From Roseibium hamelinense (GTDB lineage Bacteria; Pseudomonadota; Alphaproteobacteria; Rhizobiales; Stappiaceae): 64,000 bases of DNA. This document shows positions 46,314-55,511 of the stretch, piece after piece. The notes under the pieces are model-generated. The model did not search any database. It was not told the origin of the DNA and saw only the letters and a program-made list of their open reading frames with translations. The number at the start of each line of letters is the position of its first letter. Position 1 is the first letter of the stretch. Both the position numbers and the translations under genes were made by a program. The DNA lies in NCBI RefSeq assembly GCF_007830545.1, contig NZ_VLLF01000008.1, positions 186,001 through 250,000 of the forward strand, given 5' to 3'.

Positions 46314-47216
46314 ATGACTGTCCTTAATGTGATTGGTGCCGGACGGGCGGGTACTGCGGTGACGTTGGCTTTGGCGGGTGTAGGTTTGTCGGTTGGCGCG
46401 ATAGTCAGCCGGACCCCGGCATCGGCGCAACGGCTTTGTGATTGTCTGGCGCAGTTTGGAATCCGGGGCGAGGCCGTCGACCGGCTAGAGCAGTTGACCC
46501 AGGCGGACATAACGCTCTTGTCCGCAAGCGACGGTGCCTTGGCAGATCTTGCCGAAGAGCTCTCCGTCAGTCCAGACTGCCCCCAGCCTGGTGGGATTGT
46601 ATTCCACCTGTCGGGTGCCCTGTCTTCAGCAATTCTGGCGCCGCTTTCATCCAAAGGAATCCATGTTGCCAGCGTTCATCCTGTAAAGTCGTTTTCAAGC
46701 CTGGCATCAGACCCGCAAACCCTCAGTGGAATATGGTGCGGTTTCGAAGGCGATGGCGCGGCAGTATCCACGTTAAGCAAGTGGTTTCAGGACGCGGGCG
46801 CTATCCCTTTTGCCATCGACGGAGAGCGAAAACCGCTCTATCACGCAGCGGCGGTGGTGTCCTGCAACTACCTTTACACTCTTTTAGAAGCTTCCATGCA
46901 GCTCTACGAAGCAGCCGGTATCGACCGCGACGCGGCATCCCGGCTTCTGGGCCCAATCCTTCATGAAACAATAGACAATGGCTTGAACCTGGGCCCGGCT
47001 GAAGCGCTCACCGGTCCGATTGCCCGGGGTGACGCTGCCACGGTATCAAAACACTGGGCGGCGCTGGCCAGTCAATCGGAGTCTTTGCAGGCTCTTTATG
47101 CAGCCATGGGTCATGCAACTGTGGAACTATCTGGTATCAAGGGACATGCAACGCCAACTGATCTTGCTATGATACGTGAAATATTGAGCGCCTCACCAAC
47201 CCAGTATCCCCGCTAA
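46314..47216 (+). CDS. Rossmann-like / DUF2520 protein
   Basis: A 300-residue NAD(P)-binding protein: the N-terminal LNVIGAGRAGTAVTLALAGVGL motif (residues ~3-24), followed by the DUF2520 C-terminal domain (GGIVFHLSGALSSAILAPLSSKGIHVASVHPVKSFSS; PLYHAAAVVSCNYLYTLLEASMQLYEAAGI; GPIARGDAATVSKHW). It is related to ketopantoate or hydroxyacid reductases; the reaction is unknown. It diverges from the ATP-grasp locus across an AT-rich gap. Confidence 0.9.
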   Translation: MTVLNVIGAGRAGTAVTLALAGVGLSVGAIVSRTPASAQRLCDCLAQFGIRGEAVDRLEQLTQADITLLSASDGALADLAEELSVSPDCPQPGGIVFHLSGALSSAILAPLSSKGIHVASVHPVKSFSSLASDPQTLSGIWCGFEGDGAAVSTLSKWFQDAGAIPFAIDGERKPLYHAAAVVSCNYLYTLLEASMQLYEAAGIDRDAASRLLGPILHETIDNGLNLGPAEALTGPIARGDAATVSKHWAALASQSESLQALYAAMGHATVELSGIKGHATPTDLAMIREILSASPTQYPR

Positions 47217-47275
47217 GCGGGCGTGTAACGTCGTGCTTGAAACAACATTCTACAAAGTAGCGAGCAGTTTGATAG

Positions 47276-48058
47276 CTATCGCGTGTCTAGTTTTTCAATC
47301 AGTTCCGGAAGATCAGCCACCGTATCGATAACATGATCGGCGCCCGCTTCTAGAAGCGCCGTGGTCGCTTTTGCTCGAATTGCAGCAACATCGTCGACGG
47401 ATAGTTGAGCGAGTTCATCCGGTGTTTTCCCGGCATAGTTCCCGGACAATGCGAGGCCAACTGTTAGGCAGCCTGCCGCCACGCCCTCGGCGATTCCAGG
47501 CTCTGTGTCATCGACTTTGATGACGGCTGACGGCGGATAGACAACAAGGTCTATGAAACATTTGTACATGCCCAATGGACCCGGCCGGCCCTCGGGTAGG
47601 TCATCGGCACAGACAAGATTGTCCGGTGCATAGCCTTGCTCCTCGGCAACCGGCAGAACCCGTTCCATTATCGAGCGCGTATAGCCTGTCGTCGAGCCGA
47701 TCTTGATATCTTTGTTCCTGAGATAATGAACCGTATCAAGGGCCCCCGGAACAAGGTCCGCATAGTCGACGACGACCGCTTCATTCATTGGAACAAATAC
47801 TTCGTACACTTTATCGACATCCCTGTCGGAAGGTGGGCTGCCATATTTTTCGGCCCATTGCCGAGTGATGTTCGGATCATCCATCATTGCCCGGATATGG
47901 TCCCACTTGGGCTTGCCCATAGGCGCGCGCGCCTGGTCAATCGAAACCGAAATACCGAATTTTTCGAACGCTTTTACAAAAACGCCCATCGGCGCAAAGG
48001 AGCCGAAATCGATCATGGTTCCGGCCCAGTCGAAGACCACCGCTTTGAATTTTGACAT
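47276..48058 (-). CDS. phnX: Phosphonoacetaldehyde hydrolase
   Basis: A 260-residue HAD-superfamily hydrolase. The nucleophile Asp is in VVFDWAGTMIDFGS (residue ~10), and the Schiff-base Lys is in the cap sequence ARAPMGKPKWDHIRAMM (Lys51, aligning with Lys53 of the Bacillus enzyme). It cleaves the C-P bond of phosphonoacetaldehyde to acetaldehyde and phosphate. Last gene of a leftward group, 6 bp behind the FAD oxidoreductase. No phnW transaminase gene is present here. Confidence 0.95.
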   Translation of the reverse strand: MSKFKAVVFDWAGTMIDFGSFAPMGVFVKAFEKFGISVSIDQARAPMGKPKWDHIRAMMDDPNITRQWAEKYGSPPSDRDVDKVYEVFVPMNEAVVVDYADLVPGALDTVHYLRNKDIKIGSTTGYTRSIMERVLPVAEEQGYAPDNLVCADDLPEGRPGPLGMYKCFIDLVVYPPSAVIKVDDTEPGIAEGVAAGCLTVGLALSGNYAGKTPDELAQLSVDDVAAIRAKATTALLEAGADHVIDTVADLPELIEKLDTR

Positions 48059-48064
48059 GTTATC

Positions 48065-49192
48065 CTATCCGAAAAGCTCTGAGACGGTTTCTTCGCCAAT
48101 GGCGAAAGCAGTCGAGGCGCCGCAGCCCGCTGTCACCATGACGATCCGGGTTGCGTCGTCAGGTTTGTCGGTCAAACGCCAGCGGCCGCTGGCAGAAGCA
48201 TAGGTGCCAAGCCATGCCTCGCTGACCGAATAGTCGCCGATGTCGAGAACGGCATCCATTTCTTGAAGAATGAGGTCGTTGACAGACCCATCGATAAATG
48301 GATCTGGTGTGTCCGCGTAGTGGTGGCTGTCTCCAACAACAAGGCTGCCGTCAGCGGACTGCACAACAATCAGGTGAATGCCGTTTTCCCGATAAGGCGA
48401 CAGGTCGCGGTCGAGTCGTGCTTTTAGTTTTTGCGCTTCGGGCAATTCTGCATAGCCGAGATAACGGGCAAGGCCATGGTCGGACATCACCGCGGTGCCG
48501 AGTGATAGGCGAGTTTTTGGCGTGACACGCAGCATCTGTAGCTTGCAGCGTGTCACGCTGTAGTCTGCAATGCGGTGTGAAAACAGGGTTGTCTTGTCAT
48601 CGCCCGGGCAGGCGACAACAGTTGCGGCTTGGAGCGGGCCACGCGAGGTTTCCAAGTGCGGCGCGCTAATCGAGCTTACGCTGGTTTGCCAAAGAAAATC
48701 GACACCATACACGTCCTCTAGCCAGCGGGCGATCCGCGGCAGGGCCTCGCGCGATTCCACGCGAAGTTCAAGGGGGGAATAAAGCGCTGAGGAGATGGTC
48801 TGCTGCCGGAGGGCCGGTGCATGTTCTGCAGCTTCGCGAGGCGTCAAGCGCTTGCAATGCGTTCCCATCTCCGTTCCGAGAAAGGCATCAATTACGTCAT
48901 CTGATTCCGGCAGACGCGCCGCTACCGTTAATCCGTGATGTAAAACCGGTATTCCCGCCTTTTGGGCTACTTCCGCCCATATTTTGCGGCTTTCAAATGC
49001 TTTTTGCCAGCAATCGCCGGCTTGCTGGCCGGTGACTGTTACAAATCCGAAATTGCGTATAGAGGCACCGTTCGCGGCAGCGTCGCGCTCGACGACGACC
49101 ACGCGTTTGTTGCGTTTTGCCGCCGCCAAAGCGTGGGCAAGCCCAAGGATACCCGCGCCGACCACCGCAATATCATAGGTGTTTTTTGTCAT
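48065..49192 (-). CDS. Phosphonate-associated FAD-dependent oxidoreductase (TIGR03364 type)
   Basis: A 375-residue DAO-family flavoprotein. The FAD motif is DIAVVGAGILGLAHALAAAKRNKRVVVVERDAAANGASIRNFGFV, and the C-terminal cap VMVTAGCGASTAFAIGEETV also binds FAD. The family is found beside phosphonate genes, and enzymes of this kind have been proposed or shown to oxidise aminoethylphosphonate or its N-methylated forms. Here it precedes phnX with a 6-bp gap, so its product is probably phosphonoacetaldehyde. Substrate is inferred. Confidence 0.85.
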   Translation of the reverse strand: MTKNTYDIAVVGAGILGLAHALAAAKRNKRVVVVERDAAANGASIRNFGFVTVTGQQAGDCWQKAFESRKIWAEVAQKAGIPVLHHGLTVAARLPESDDVIDAFLGTEMGTHCKRLTPREAAEHAPALRQQTISSALYSPLELRVESREALPRIARWLEDVYGVDFLWQTSVSSISAPHLETSRGPLQAATVVACPGDDKTTLFSHRIADYSVTRCKLQMLRVTPKTRLSLGTAVMSDHGLARYLGYAELPEAQKLKARLDRDLSPYRENGIHLIVVQSADGSLVVGDSHHYADTPDPFIDGSVNDLILQEMDAVLDIGDYSVSEAWLGTYASASGRWRLTDKPDDATRIVMVTAGCGASTAFAIGEETVSELFG

Positions 49193-49310
49193 GTGCAGTC
49201 GAACTCTGTCATCAGCAGGTCCACAAGTCTGAGGTCAGGTAAACCGGCATCTATGCGTCACGCCGCTATAACGGCGTTTCGTATGACAGATCGATGAAAA
49301 AGCTCTGTTT

Positions 49311-49325
49311 ATAGCTTTTGGCTAT
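49311..49325. promoter_or_regulatory. LysR-type inverted repeat ahead of the phosphonate genes
   Basis: ATAGC-N5-GCTAT lies in the 155-bp gap between the LysR gene and the FAD oxidoreductase gene, about 120 bp upstream of the oxidoreductase start. LysR regulators bind T-N11-A dyads of this form. The adjacent LysR is the likely binder. Confidence 0.45.
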
Positions 49326-49347
49326 CAATTAGCGGCTGAGGCCGCTT

Positions 49348-50235
49348 TTACCCTGAAAGGTCTAGGGAGGAAAAAAAGGCATCGACTGTCGAGACCTTGG
49401 TCATGTCGCGTGGACACACAACATAGTGGGTTGCTGTGAGAACCGGATCGTCAACACCAATGGCCACGAACCCGTCGCGATCGGTGATTTCAGCCTCCAT
49501 AGCCACCCCAAGGCCAACGCCGGACCGGATCAAGCTCGCAATGGAGCCCCAGGATCCGAGCGCGAGAACGGTGCGCGGTTTAACACCTGCGATAGTCGCG
49601 GCCGCGTCAAAAATTTTGCGCGTTCCGGACGAGCTCTCACGCTGGATCAAGGGAATGCCCTCAACCTGCTTCCAGCTTAGCGGACCCTGGCTTGCCAGTG
49701 GGTGCTCCGGTGGTGCGGCGAGAACTATGCGGGTCTTGACGAGTTCAAGTCCGGCCAAATGTCCTGGAATTTCCCGAGCAGTGATGAAGCCGATGTCGAG
49801 TTCGCCGTCATCCAGCAAATTCATCAAGTCTTGTGTCGCCATAGCCCGCGCTTCAATGGCAACATCCGGGTAATTGGTCATGAAATTCGAGATACGGGGT
49901 ATGGCCAGCTGGTAAGTTGAATAACCGATCCGAAGCTCACCGCCGGCGAGCGCCTTTTTTTCGGTCAGGTCGCGCTCGATATCGCCGCAAAGCGCCAAAA
50001 CAGAGCGAATTCTTGGAAGTAACCTTTCGAGTGCCGGAGTTGGCGCAACCGTATGACCGCTTTTCGAAAGCAAACGGGTTTTGAAGCGGGTCTCAATCGC
50101 TTGAATCTGATTGGAAACCGATGGCTGCGATACACCCAATTGTTTCGCTGCCGCAGAAAAACTGCCATGCCGGGCAACCGCTTCCAGAGCGCGCACCTGA
50201 CTCAGGCTGAGTTTACCGTTTTCACGTTGTGCCAT
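49348..50235 (-). CDS. LysR-family regulator, probably of aminoethylphosphonate genes
   Basis: A 295-residue LysR regulator: N-terminal helix-turn-helix (SLSQVRALEAVARHGSFSAAAKQLGVSQPSVSNQIQAIE) and a C-terminal periplasmic-binding-type effector domain (LRIGYSTYQLAIPRISNFMTNYPDVAIEARAM ... LDIGFITAREIPG). It resembles the LysR group linked to 2-aminoethylphosphonate catabolism, and its position 155 bp upstream of the FAD oxidoreductase and phnX agrees. All lie on the same strand, so autoregulation and operon control are possible. Confidence 0.88.
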   Translation of the reverse strand: MAQRENGKLSLSQVRALEAVARHGSFSAAAKQLGVSQPSVSNQIQAIETRFKTRLLSKSGHTVAPTPALERLLPRIRSVLALCGDIERDLTEKKALAGGELRIGYSTYQLAIPRISNFMTNYPDVAIEARAMATQDLMNLLDDGELDIGFITAREIPGHLAGLELVKTRIVLAAPPEHPLASQGPLSWKQVEGIPLIQRESSSGTRKIFDAAATIAGVKPRTVLALGSWGSIASLIRSGVGLGVAMEAEITDRDGFVAIGVDDPVLTATHYVVCPRDMTKVSTVDAFFSSLDLSG

Positions 50236-50287
50236 ACCGTCTCATTTCTGCCGTTGAGGCGTGTCTTCCGGCGACCAAAACTTTGGC

Positions 50288-51535
50288 TTACAGAACAGGA
50301 TAAACGTAGACCACCCACCCGTAACAAACGGCAACGGAAAAAAACGTCACTGGAATAACAAGTCTTGTGAATTGCCAAAATTGAAATGGTTTAGCGCCGA
50401 GTTTTTCAGCTTGTTGCACCACAATCACGTTGCTTGCGGCGCTTGTGATGAACAGGTTTCCGGCGAGCGTACTGATCCCGGCAAGGAGCATGAACGTTTG
50501 TGTTTCCCCGGATTTCAAAAGGTTCAGATAAATCTCGACAACCGGTACGTTTGAGAACAGCTGGCTGGCCCAGAAACTGACTTTCGCAACGATAAACGGC
50601 TCATTGAGCCGGTCCTGCCAGGATCCAAGCAGGTTTTGCAGGACGCCGGACTGTAGCACTGCCCCTGTGACAATGAACATGGCAACAAAAAAGATCAGCG
50701 TATGCCAGTCAACCTGTTTGAAAATCGTGATCCGTTCCCGCGAGAAGATATAGACCGGAAGACAGGAAAGAACGCTGATCGCCCCAAGCGGAATATCAAA
50801 CCGCGGAAAGTAACCCGCCAAAACGCTGTCGGCGATAACCAGTACAGAAAGAACGCCGGTCGCAAGCAGAGCTGGCCATAACTGGTCGCTGGAAGGGGCC
50901 GGCAACGTCACTTCGGTGGTTCCGGAAGCCGAAGGTGCGCAGCTGAGACAGAAACGGTACCAGATGAAACAAAACAGCAAAGACAACAAAGTGGGAACAA
51001 ACAACCAGGCGGCAAATGTGCCGACAGGGTTGCTGAAATGGCCGTCTGCGACGATCAGAATGTTTTGCGGATTGCCGACTGGCGACGTCATGCTGCCGAC
51101 CGTCACAATGGCGCAGAGAGCAATCAGGGGCACCGACGGGGCAATTTTAAGGCGTGCCGCTATTGTGATTGCAATCGGCGTTCCAATTGCGGCTGCGGCA
51201 TCGTTGGTCAGGACTGCCGAGATGAGCGCGACAAGCACCAGAAACAAAAACAGCGGCAGGGAGGCGCTGTCCCGGTCTTTGCAGATCCAGTCGCTCAGGC
51301 GGTGGGCGATACCGCAATCATAAAGCGCATGGGATATCGTAAATACACCGAACAGGTAGGCGATGACGTTCCAGTCGATGGCATCCAAGGCAGAAGTTGG
51401 ACCGATCTGCCCTGTAACCAGAAGGATCACCGCGCCGGCTGTCATGATTTGCCAGATCCGAATCCATTCAGGGAGCCATTGGCGAATGGAGATCAATAGA
51501 AAAATGACAATCGAAACGCCAAGGCTAAAAGTCAT
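50288..51535 (-). CDS. SLC13/ArsB-type anion permease
   Basis: A 415-residue polytopic membrane protein (about 11-12 helices) of the ion transporter superfamily. Two family motifs are visible: VLTNDAAAAIGTPIAI and SMTSPVGNPQNILIV. Relatives move carboxylates, sulfate, phosphate, arsenite or other anions. It ends 52 bp before the LysR gene on the same strand, so it could supply the phosphonate or another anionic substrate of the neighbouring catabolic enzymes. Confidence 0.85.
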   Translation of the reverse strand: MTFSLGVSIVIFLLISIRQWLPEWIRIWQIMTAGAVILLVTGQIGPTSALDAIDWNVIAYLFGVFTISHALYDCGIAHRLSDWICKDRDSASLPLFLFLVLVALISAVLTNDAAAAIGTPIAITIAARLKIAPSVPLIALCAIVTVGSMTSPVGNPQNILIVADGHFSNPVGTFAAWLFVPTLLSLLFCFIWYRFCLSCAPSASGTTEVTLPAPSSDQLWPALLATGVLSVLVIADSVLAGYFPRFDIPLGAISVLSCLPVYIFSRERITIFKQVDWHTLIFFVAMFIVTGAVLQSGVLQNLLGSWQDRLNEPFIVAKVSFWASQLFSNVPVVEIYLNLLKSGETQTFMLLAGISTLAGNLFITSAASNVIVVQQAEKLGAKPFQFWQFTRLVIPVTFFSVAVCYGWVVYVYPVL

Positions 51536-51583
51536 GAGGTCGTCGTCCTGCGAAAAGAGTCCGGAAAAACTAGGGCCAGCACC

Positions 51584-52834
51584 CTAGGCGTCGCCAGGAG
51601 GGTTGGCGTCCCCGGCTTTGTTTTTGTCTAAGAGGTCCGGCGCGGTTTCAGGCATGGCGAAAGCGAAGATCAAGGCGCCGATAACCGCAATTCCCGCCAG
51701 AAAAAGAAAACCGCTGGAATAGCCCGCGACTTGGGAAACCCAGCCTGCGATGACATTGCTTAGTGTGGCGCCAATCCCGATCAAGGTCGTCAAGGCGCCT
51801 TGAGCTGCGTTGAACCGGCCTGTGCCCCTGGTAACGTCGGCAAGGATCAGCAGAAAGATCATCCCGAAAATGCCGTTCGCGATACCGTCCAAGGCCTGAA
51901 CCGCGACCAGATAGTAGCTGTCGTCGGAAAGCGTATAAAGAAAACCTCTGATTGGCAGGATCATGAACGCGGCGAGAAACAGCGGCTTGCGGCCCCAGGT
52001 GTCTGCTTTGGCGCCGCATAACAGCGCCATCGGGATCATGAGAAATTGCGCCGCGATGATACAGGCGGAGGTGAACGCGATCCCGTCACCGGTATTTCCT
52101 CCTTGCGCGAGTTTTTGGCTTACGAGCGGAAGCATCGCGGCATTGGCGAAATGGAAAATCACAACGCTTATCGCAAATACGATGAGCCGCCGGTCCGTCA
52201 GCAGGGCCTTGATGCCCTCGGCGCTTTCGCCCCGGGTCACCCCCTCGGAAACTCCGCCGCGGGCGAGGTCATGATCGATGGCCTTGCTGTCCAGCATCAG
52301 GATGCTCGCGAGCATACCGACCGACATCCCGGCAATCAGCCAAAAGACACCGTCAGGGAGCCAGATCACCGCGACAGCGGCGCCCATTGCCGCGCCAAAC
52401 ACGTTCCCTGTATGGTTCCAGGCCTGGTTAGCACTGGTTTGCGCCGTAAACCGGTCCGGCCCGACGGTCCCCAAGGTTACCGCCGCAATGCCAGGCCCCA
52501 AAAATGCGCCGGCAATGCCAATTGCGATCTGGGCGGTGTACACCAGCCAAACCGGGTCGTCAGAGGCAACTATCGCCACCGAGCTTATACCGATTAAAAC
52601 AGCGCAGATGGCCAGAATCAGCTTTTTTTTGCGCGTCGCGTCGATAATTGCGCCTGCCGGCGTTTGTACGATGACTGTCGCAATTGAGCCGACTGCCAGC
52701 GCCATACCAATTCCGCCCGGTTTCCAATGGTATGCAGACAGAAGGTAGATTGCTAGATAGGGGCCAAGGCCGGCAACCACGTCCCCGGCGAAGAAGTTGA
52801 TGCCGAGAAGCGAACGGTTGGTGCGTGCAGTCAT
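51584..52834 (-). CDS. Major facilitator superfamily transporter
   Basis: A 416-residue protein with about 12 membrane helices. The MFS A-like loop is ATRKKKLILAIC and the mid-protein cytoplasmic loop lies between the two halves (about residues 195-220). The N-terminus NRSLLGINFFAGDVVAGLGPYLAIYLLSA resembles sugar/drug-exporter type MFS members. It ends 48 bp before the permease gene on the same strand. Substrate unknown. Confidence 0.85.
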   Translation of the reverse strand: MTARTNRSLLGINFFAGDVVAGLGPYLAIYLLSAYHWKPGGIGMALAVGSIATVIVQTPAGAIIDATRKKKLILAICAVLIGISSVAIVASDDPVWLVYTAQIAIGIAGAFLGPGIAAVTLGTVGPDRFTAQTSANQAWNHTGNVFGAAMGAAVAVIWLPDGVFWLIAGMSVGMLASILMLDSKAIDHDLARGGVSEGVTRGESAEGIKALLTDRRLIVFAISVVIFHFANAAMLPLVSQKLAQGGNTGDGIAFTSACIIAAQFLMIPMALLCGAKADTWGRKPLFLAAFMILPIRGFLYTLSDDSYYLVAVQALDGIANGIFGMIFLLILADVTRGTGRFNAAQGALTTLIGIGATLSNVIAGWVSQVAGYSSGFLFLAGIAVIGALIFAFAMPETAPDLLDKNKAGDANPPGDA

Positions 52835-52974
52835 AGGGCTTTTTTCACTATCCGGCCGAACAAGGTTCGGTCATGAGGACGCAAAAAAGCTGCGCCCTTT
52901 ATCCGCTCTCACGATAACGGATCAATCGCAGCATAACTATCGATAATTGCCATTTCCTGTTTCCGCCGTCCTTT

Positions 52975-54423
52975 TCAGCTGGTGATGGCTTTCAACTCAA
53001 GAAAGTCGTTCAGGCCAAATTCGCCATATTCACGGCCGTTGCCGGACTGTTTGTATCCACCGAACGGCACGTCCCAATCGGGGCTGGCGCCGTTGATGTA
53101 AACGCTCCCGGCCCTCAGTTTTTTCGCAACGCGTTTCCCGCGATCTGGATCGCCGGTTTGAACATACGCCGCCAGGCCGTAGGGCGTATCATTGGCGATA
53201 TTGATTGCTTCGGCTTCACTGTCGAATAGAATAATCACCAGGACCGGGCCGAATATTTCTTCCCGGGCGACATGCATCTGGTTGGTCACGTCAGCGAACA
53301 GCGTCGGCTTGACATAATAGCCGGCGCTCAATCCGTCGGGCTTGCCCAATCCGCCGGCGAGTAGCTTGGCGCCTTCCGCAATGCCTTTTTCGATGTGGCC
53401 TTGGATCCTGTCATATTGCAACTTGCTGACAACGGGGCCGATGTGATCGCCATCCTCTTCCGGGGAGCCTACTTGGGTGTCTTCGGCGCAGGTTGTCGCA
53501 AAATCCACCACATCCTGATAAACGGATCGCTCGACAAGCAGCCGTGTTGGCGCATCACAAGATTGGCCCGAGTTCGAAAAGCAGCTTTCGATCGAAAATC
53601 GAACGGCTGTCTCAAGATCCGCATCTGCAAATAGTATGTTCGGTGACTTTCCGCCGAGCTCCAAAGCCACGCGTTTGACTGTGGGCGCCGCATTCTGGGT
53701 CACAGAAGTGCCCGCCCGTGTTGAGCCAGTGAAGGAAATCATATCAATGTCCGGGTGGCTGGACAAAGCGGATCCGACCTCAGTTCCATCACCGTTGACG
53801 TGATTGAAAACGCCCGCCGGACACCCGGCTTCATCGATGATTTCTGCGAACAATAGCGCGGAAAGCGGCGCTATTTCGCTGGGTTTGAGGATCATCGTGC
53901 AACCGGCAGCCAGTGCCGGAGCCACTTTGGCGACGATCTGATTGATCGGCCAGTTCCAGGGTGTAATCAGGCCGCACACGCCGACCGGTTCATGGCGTAG
54001 CAGGCTGCCTCCGCGCGGGCTGGGCCGTTCCCATTGGTGGGCACGCAGGGCTTCCAGGGTAGCCTCCAGATGACCAACTCCTGCAGGCGTCTGCTGTTCT
54101 TTTACAAACCTTTTCGGTGCGCCCATTTCAAGGCGGATTGCTTCATCCATGTCCGCACTTCGGCGTTGATACACCGTGAGAATCCGCTCCAATAAGGCGG
54201 CGCGCTCGTCGGGAGACGTTTCGGACCATGTTGCAAAAGCTGCCCTGGCTGCTCCGACTGCGTGGTCGACATCTTCCTGAGAACCCAGCGAAACAACGGC
54301 AATAGGCGCTTCGGTTGCCGGATTGATAACTGCGAAATCGTTGGGGACCGCTGGTTTGGTCCACCTGCCATTAATGTAAAACTGTCGGCTATCAAGCATG
54401 ATCGGTCCGTTTTTTCTGGTCAT
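52975..54423 (-). CDS. Aldehyde dehydrogenase
   Basis: A 482-residue NAD(P)-dependent aldehyde dehydrogenase: start [10 protein letters not shown], the catalytic Glu in [20 protein letters not shown], the catalytic Cys in [18 protein letters not shown], and C-terminal [40 protein letters not shown]. The start at ATG 54423 overlaps the stop of the upstream dehydrogenase gene (ATGA); an ATG at 54399 is a possible alternative. Together the two genes form an operon. Confidence 0.95.
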   Translation of the reverse strand: [482 protein letters not shown]

Positions 54424-55394
54424 TCAGCTGCGAGTGTTTGCGGCCCTTTTGGAACGACCTCATAGCCCGGTTCTTCCGGCTCGTCGTCATGCATCTCACT
54501 TGGAAAGCCCGGGGCTTCAATTTTCAGGCCGGTGGCTTCCTCAAGGCGTTTGATGATGTTGGGTGACAACTCGCGCGGTCCAAACCGGTTGATACCATCT
54601 TTAAAGATCTGGTTCAGGAGAGGCGATACTTCCAGCGGCACCTCGTGGGTTTCTGCTATAGCCTGAAAAAGGCCGATGTCTTTTGAGACAAGATCCATTG
54701 TGAAGGAGATATCGCGGGAGCCGTTCAAGATCACTTGGCTTTCGGTCTCATGCACAAAGGAGGTGCCGGAGGAAATTTTGATCGCCTCGTAGGAGATTCC
54801 CAGATCCATTCCCGCAGCTTTGCATGTAACAAGTGCCTCGGCCACTGACACGAGATTCGCGGTGGCCAGGTAGTTTGTAACCACTTTCAAAATTGATGCC
54901 GAACCGATGTCGCCGGTATGGAGAACGCGGCGCCCGAGCACCGTTAGAAACGGTAAGGCCTTATCAAACGTCGGGCGCGTGCATCCGGCGAAGATCGAAA
55001 TGTTGCCCGTCGCTGCTCGGTGGCATCCGCCGGAGACCGGGCACTCGATCGCCTCGCCTCCCTTTGCGATTACAAGACCGGCGAGACGCTTGACCTCGTT
55101 CGCATCGGTGGTCGACATTTCAGCCCAAATTGTTCCTGGCCCAATTCCTTCCAAAATACCATTGGGTCCTTCAACAACGGCAGCGCAAGCAGCCGGACTG
55201 GGCAGGCATGTGATGACAACATCGCACGTTTGCGCCATCGTTTTCGGACTGCCCCCTTTAGTGGCTCCTTTTCGAGTGAACTCTTGGATGAGGCTTTCTT
55301 CCAGATCGTGTACGACCAGTTCATAGCCGTTGCGCAATATGCTCCCGGCGAGCTTGCCGCCGACATTTCCAAGCCCGATGAACCCTACGCGCAT
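54420..55394 (-). CDS. NAD(P)-dependent beta-hydroxyacid dehydrogenase (3-hydroxyisobutyrate-dehydrogenase family)
   Basis: A 324-residue enzyme. The Rossmann motif is RVGFIGLGNVGGKLAGSIL, the substrate loop is CPVSGGCHRAATGNISIFAG, and the catalytic Lys is in GSASILKVVTNYLATANL. Members oxidise beta-hydroxyacids or reduce semialdehydes. The chosen ATG at 55394 follows GGAG (6-nt spacing); ATG 55406 is in frame. It pairs with the aldehyde dehydrogenase, implying an alcohol to aldehyde to acid step, and diverges from a LysR gene. Confidence 0.9.
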   Translation of the reverse strand: MRVGFIGLGNVGGKLAGSILRNGYELVVHDLEESLIQEFTRKGATKGGSPKTMAQTCDVVITCLPSPAACAAVVEGPNGILEGIGPGTIWAEMSTTDANEVKRLAGLVIAKGGEAIECPVSGGCHRAATGNISIFAGCTRPTFDKALPFLTVLGRRVLHTGDIGSASILKVVTNYLATANLVSVAEALVTCKAAGMDLGISYEAIKISSGTSFVHETESQVILNGSRDISFTMDLVSKDIGLFQAIAETHEVPLEVSPLLNQIFKDGINRFGPRELSPNIIKRLEEATGLKIEAPGFPSEMHDDEPEEPGYEVVPKGPQTLAAE

Positions 55395-55423
55395 GTCCGT
55401 CTCCATTGCGAGTGCTGCTCAAA

Positions 55424-55433
55424 TTCGATCGAA
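55424..55433. promoter_or_regulatory. Palindrome TTCGATCGAA
   Basis: A 10-bp perfect palindrome in the gap between the divergent dehydrogenase gene (55394) and the LysR gene (55512). It could be part of a LysR operator, though it is short and may occur by chance. Confidence 0.3.
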
Positions 55434-55511
55434 ACACTGTGAGCGGCTTATCGTAGAAAGAGAAACGAATAAAAAACTGGACATTACTCGAAAAAATTTA
55501 TCAATAGACGC

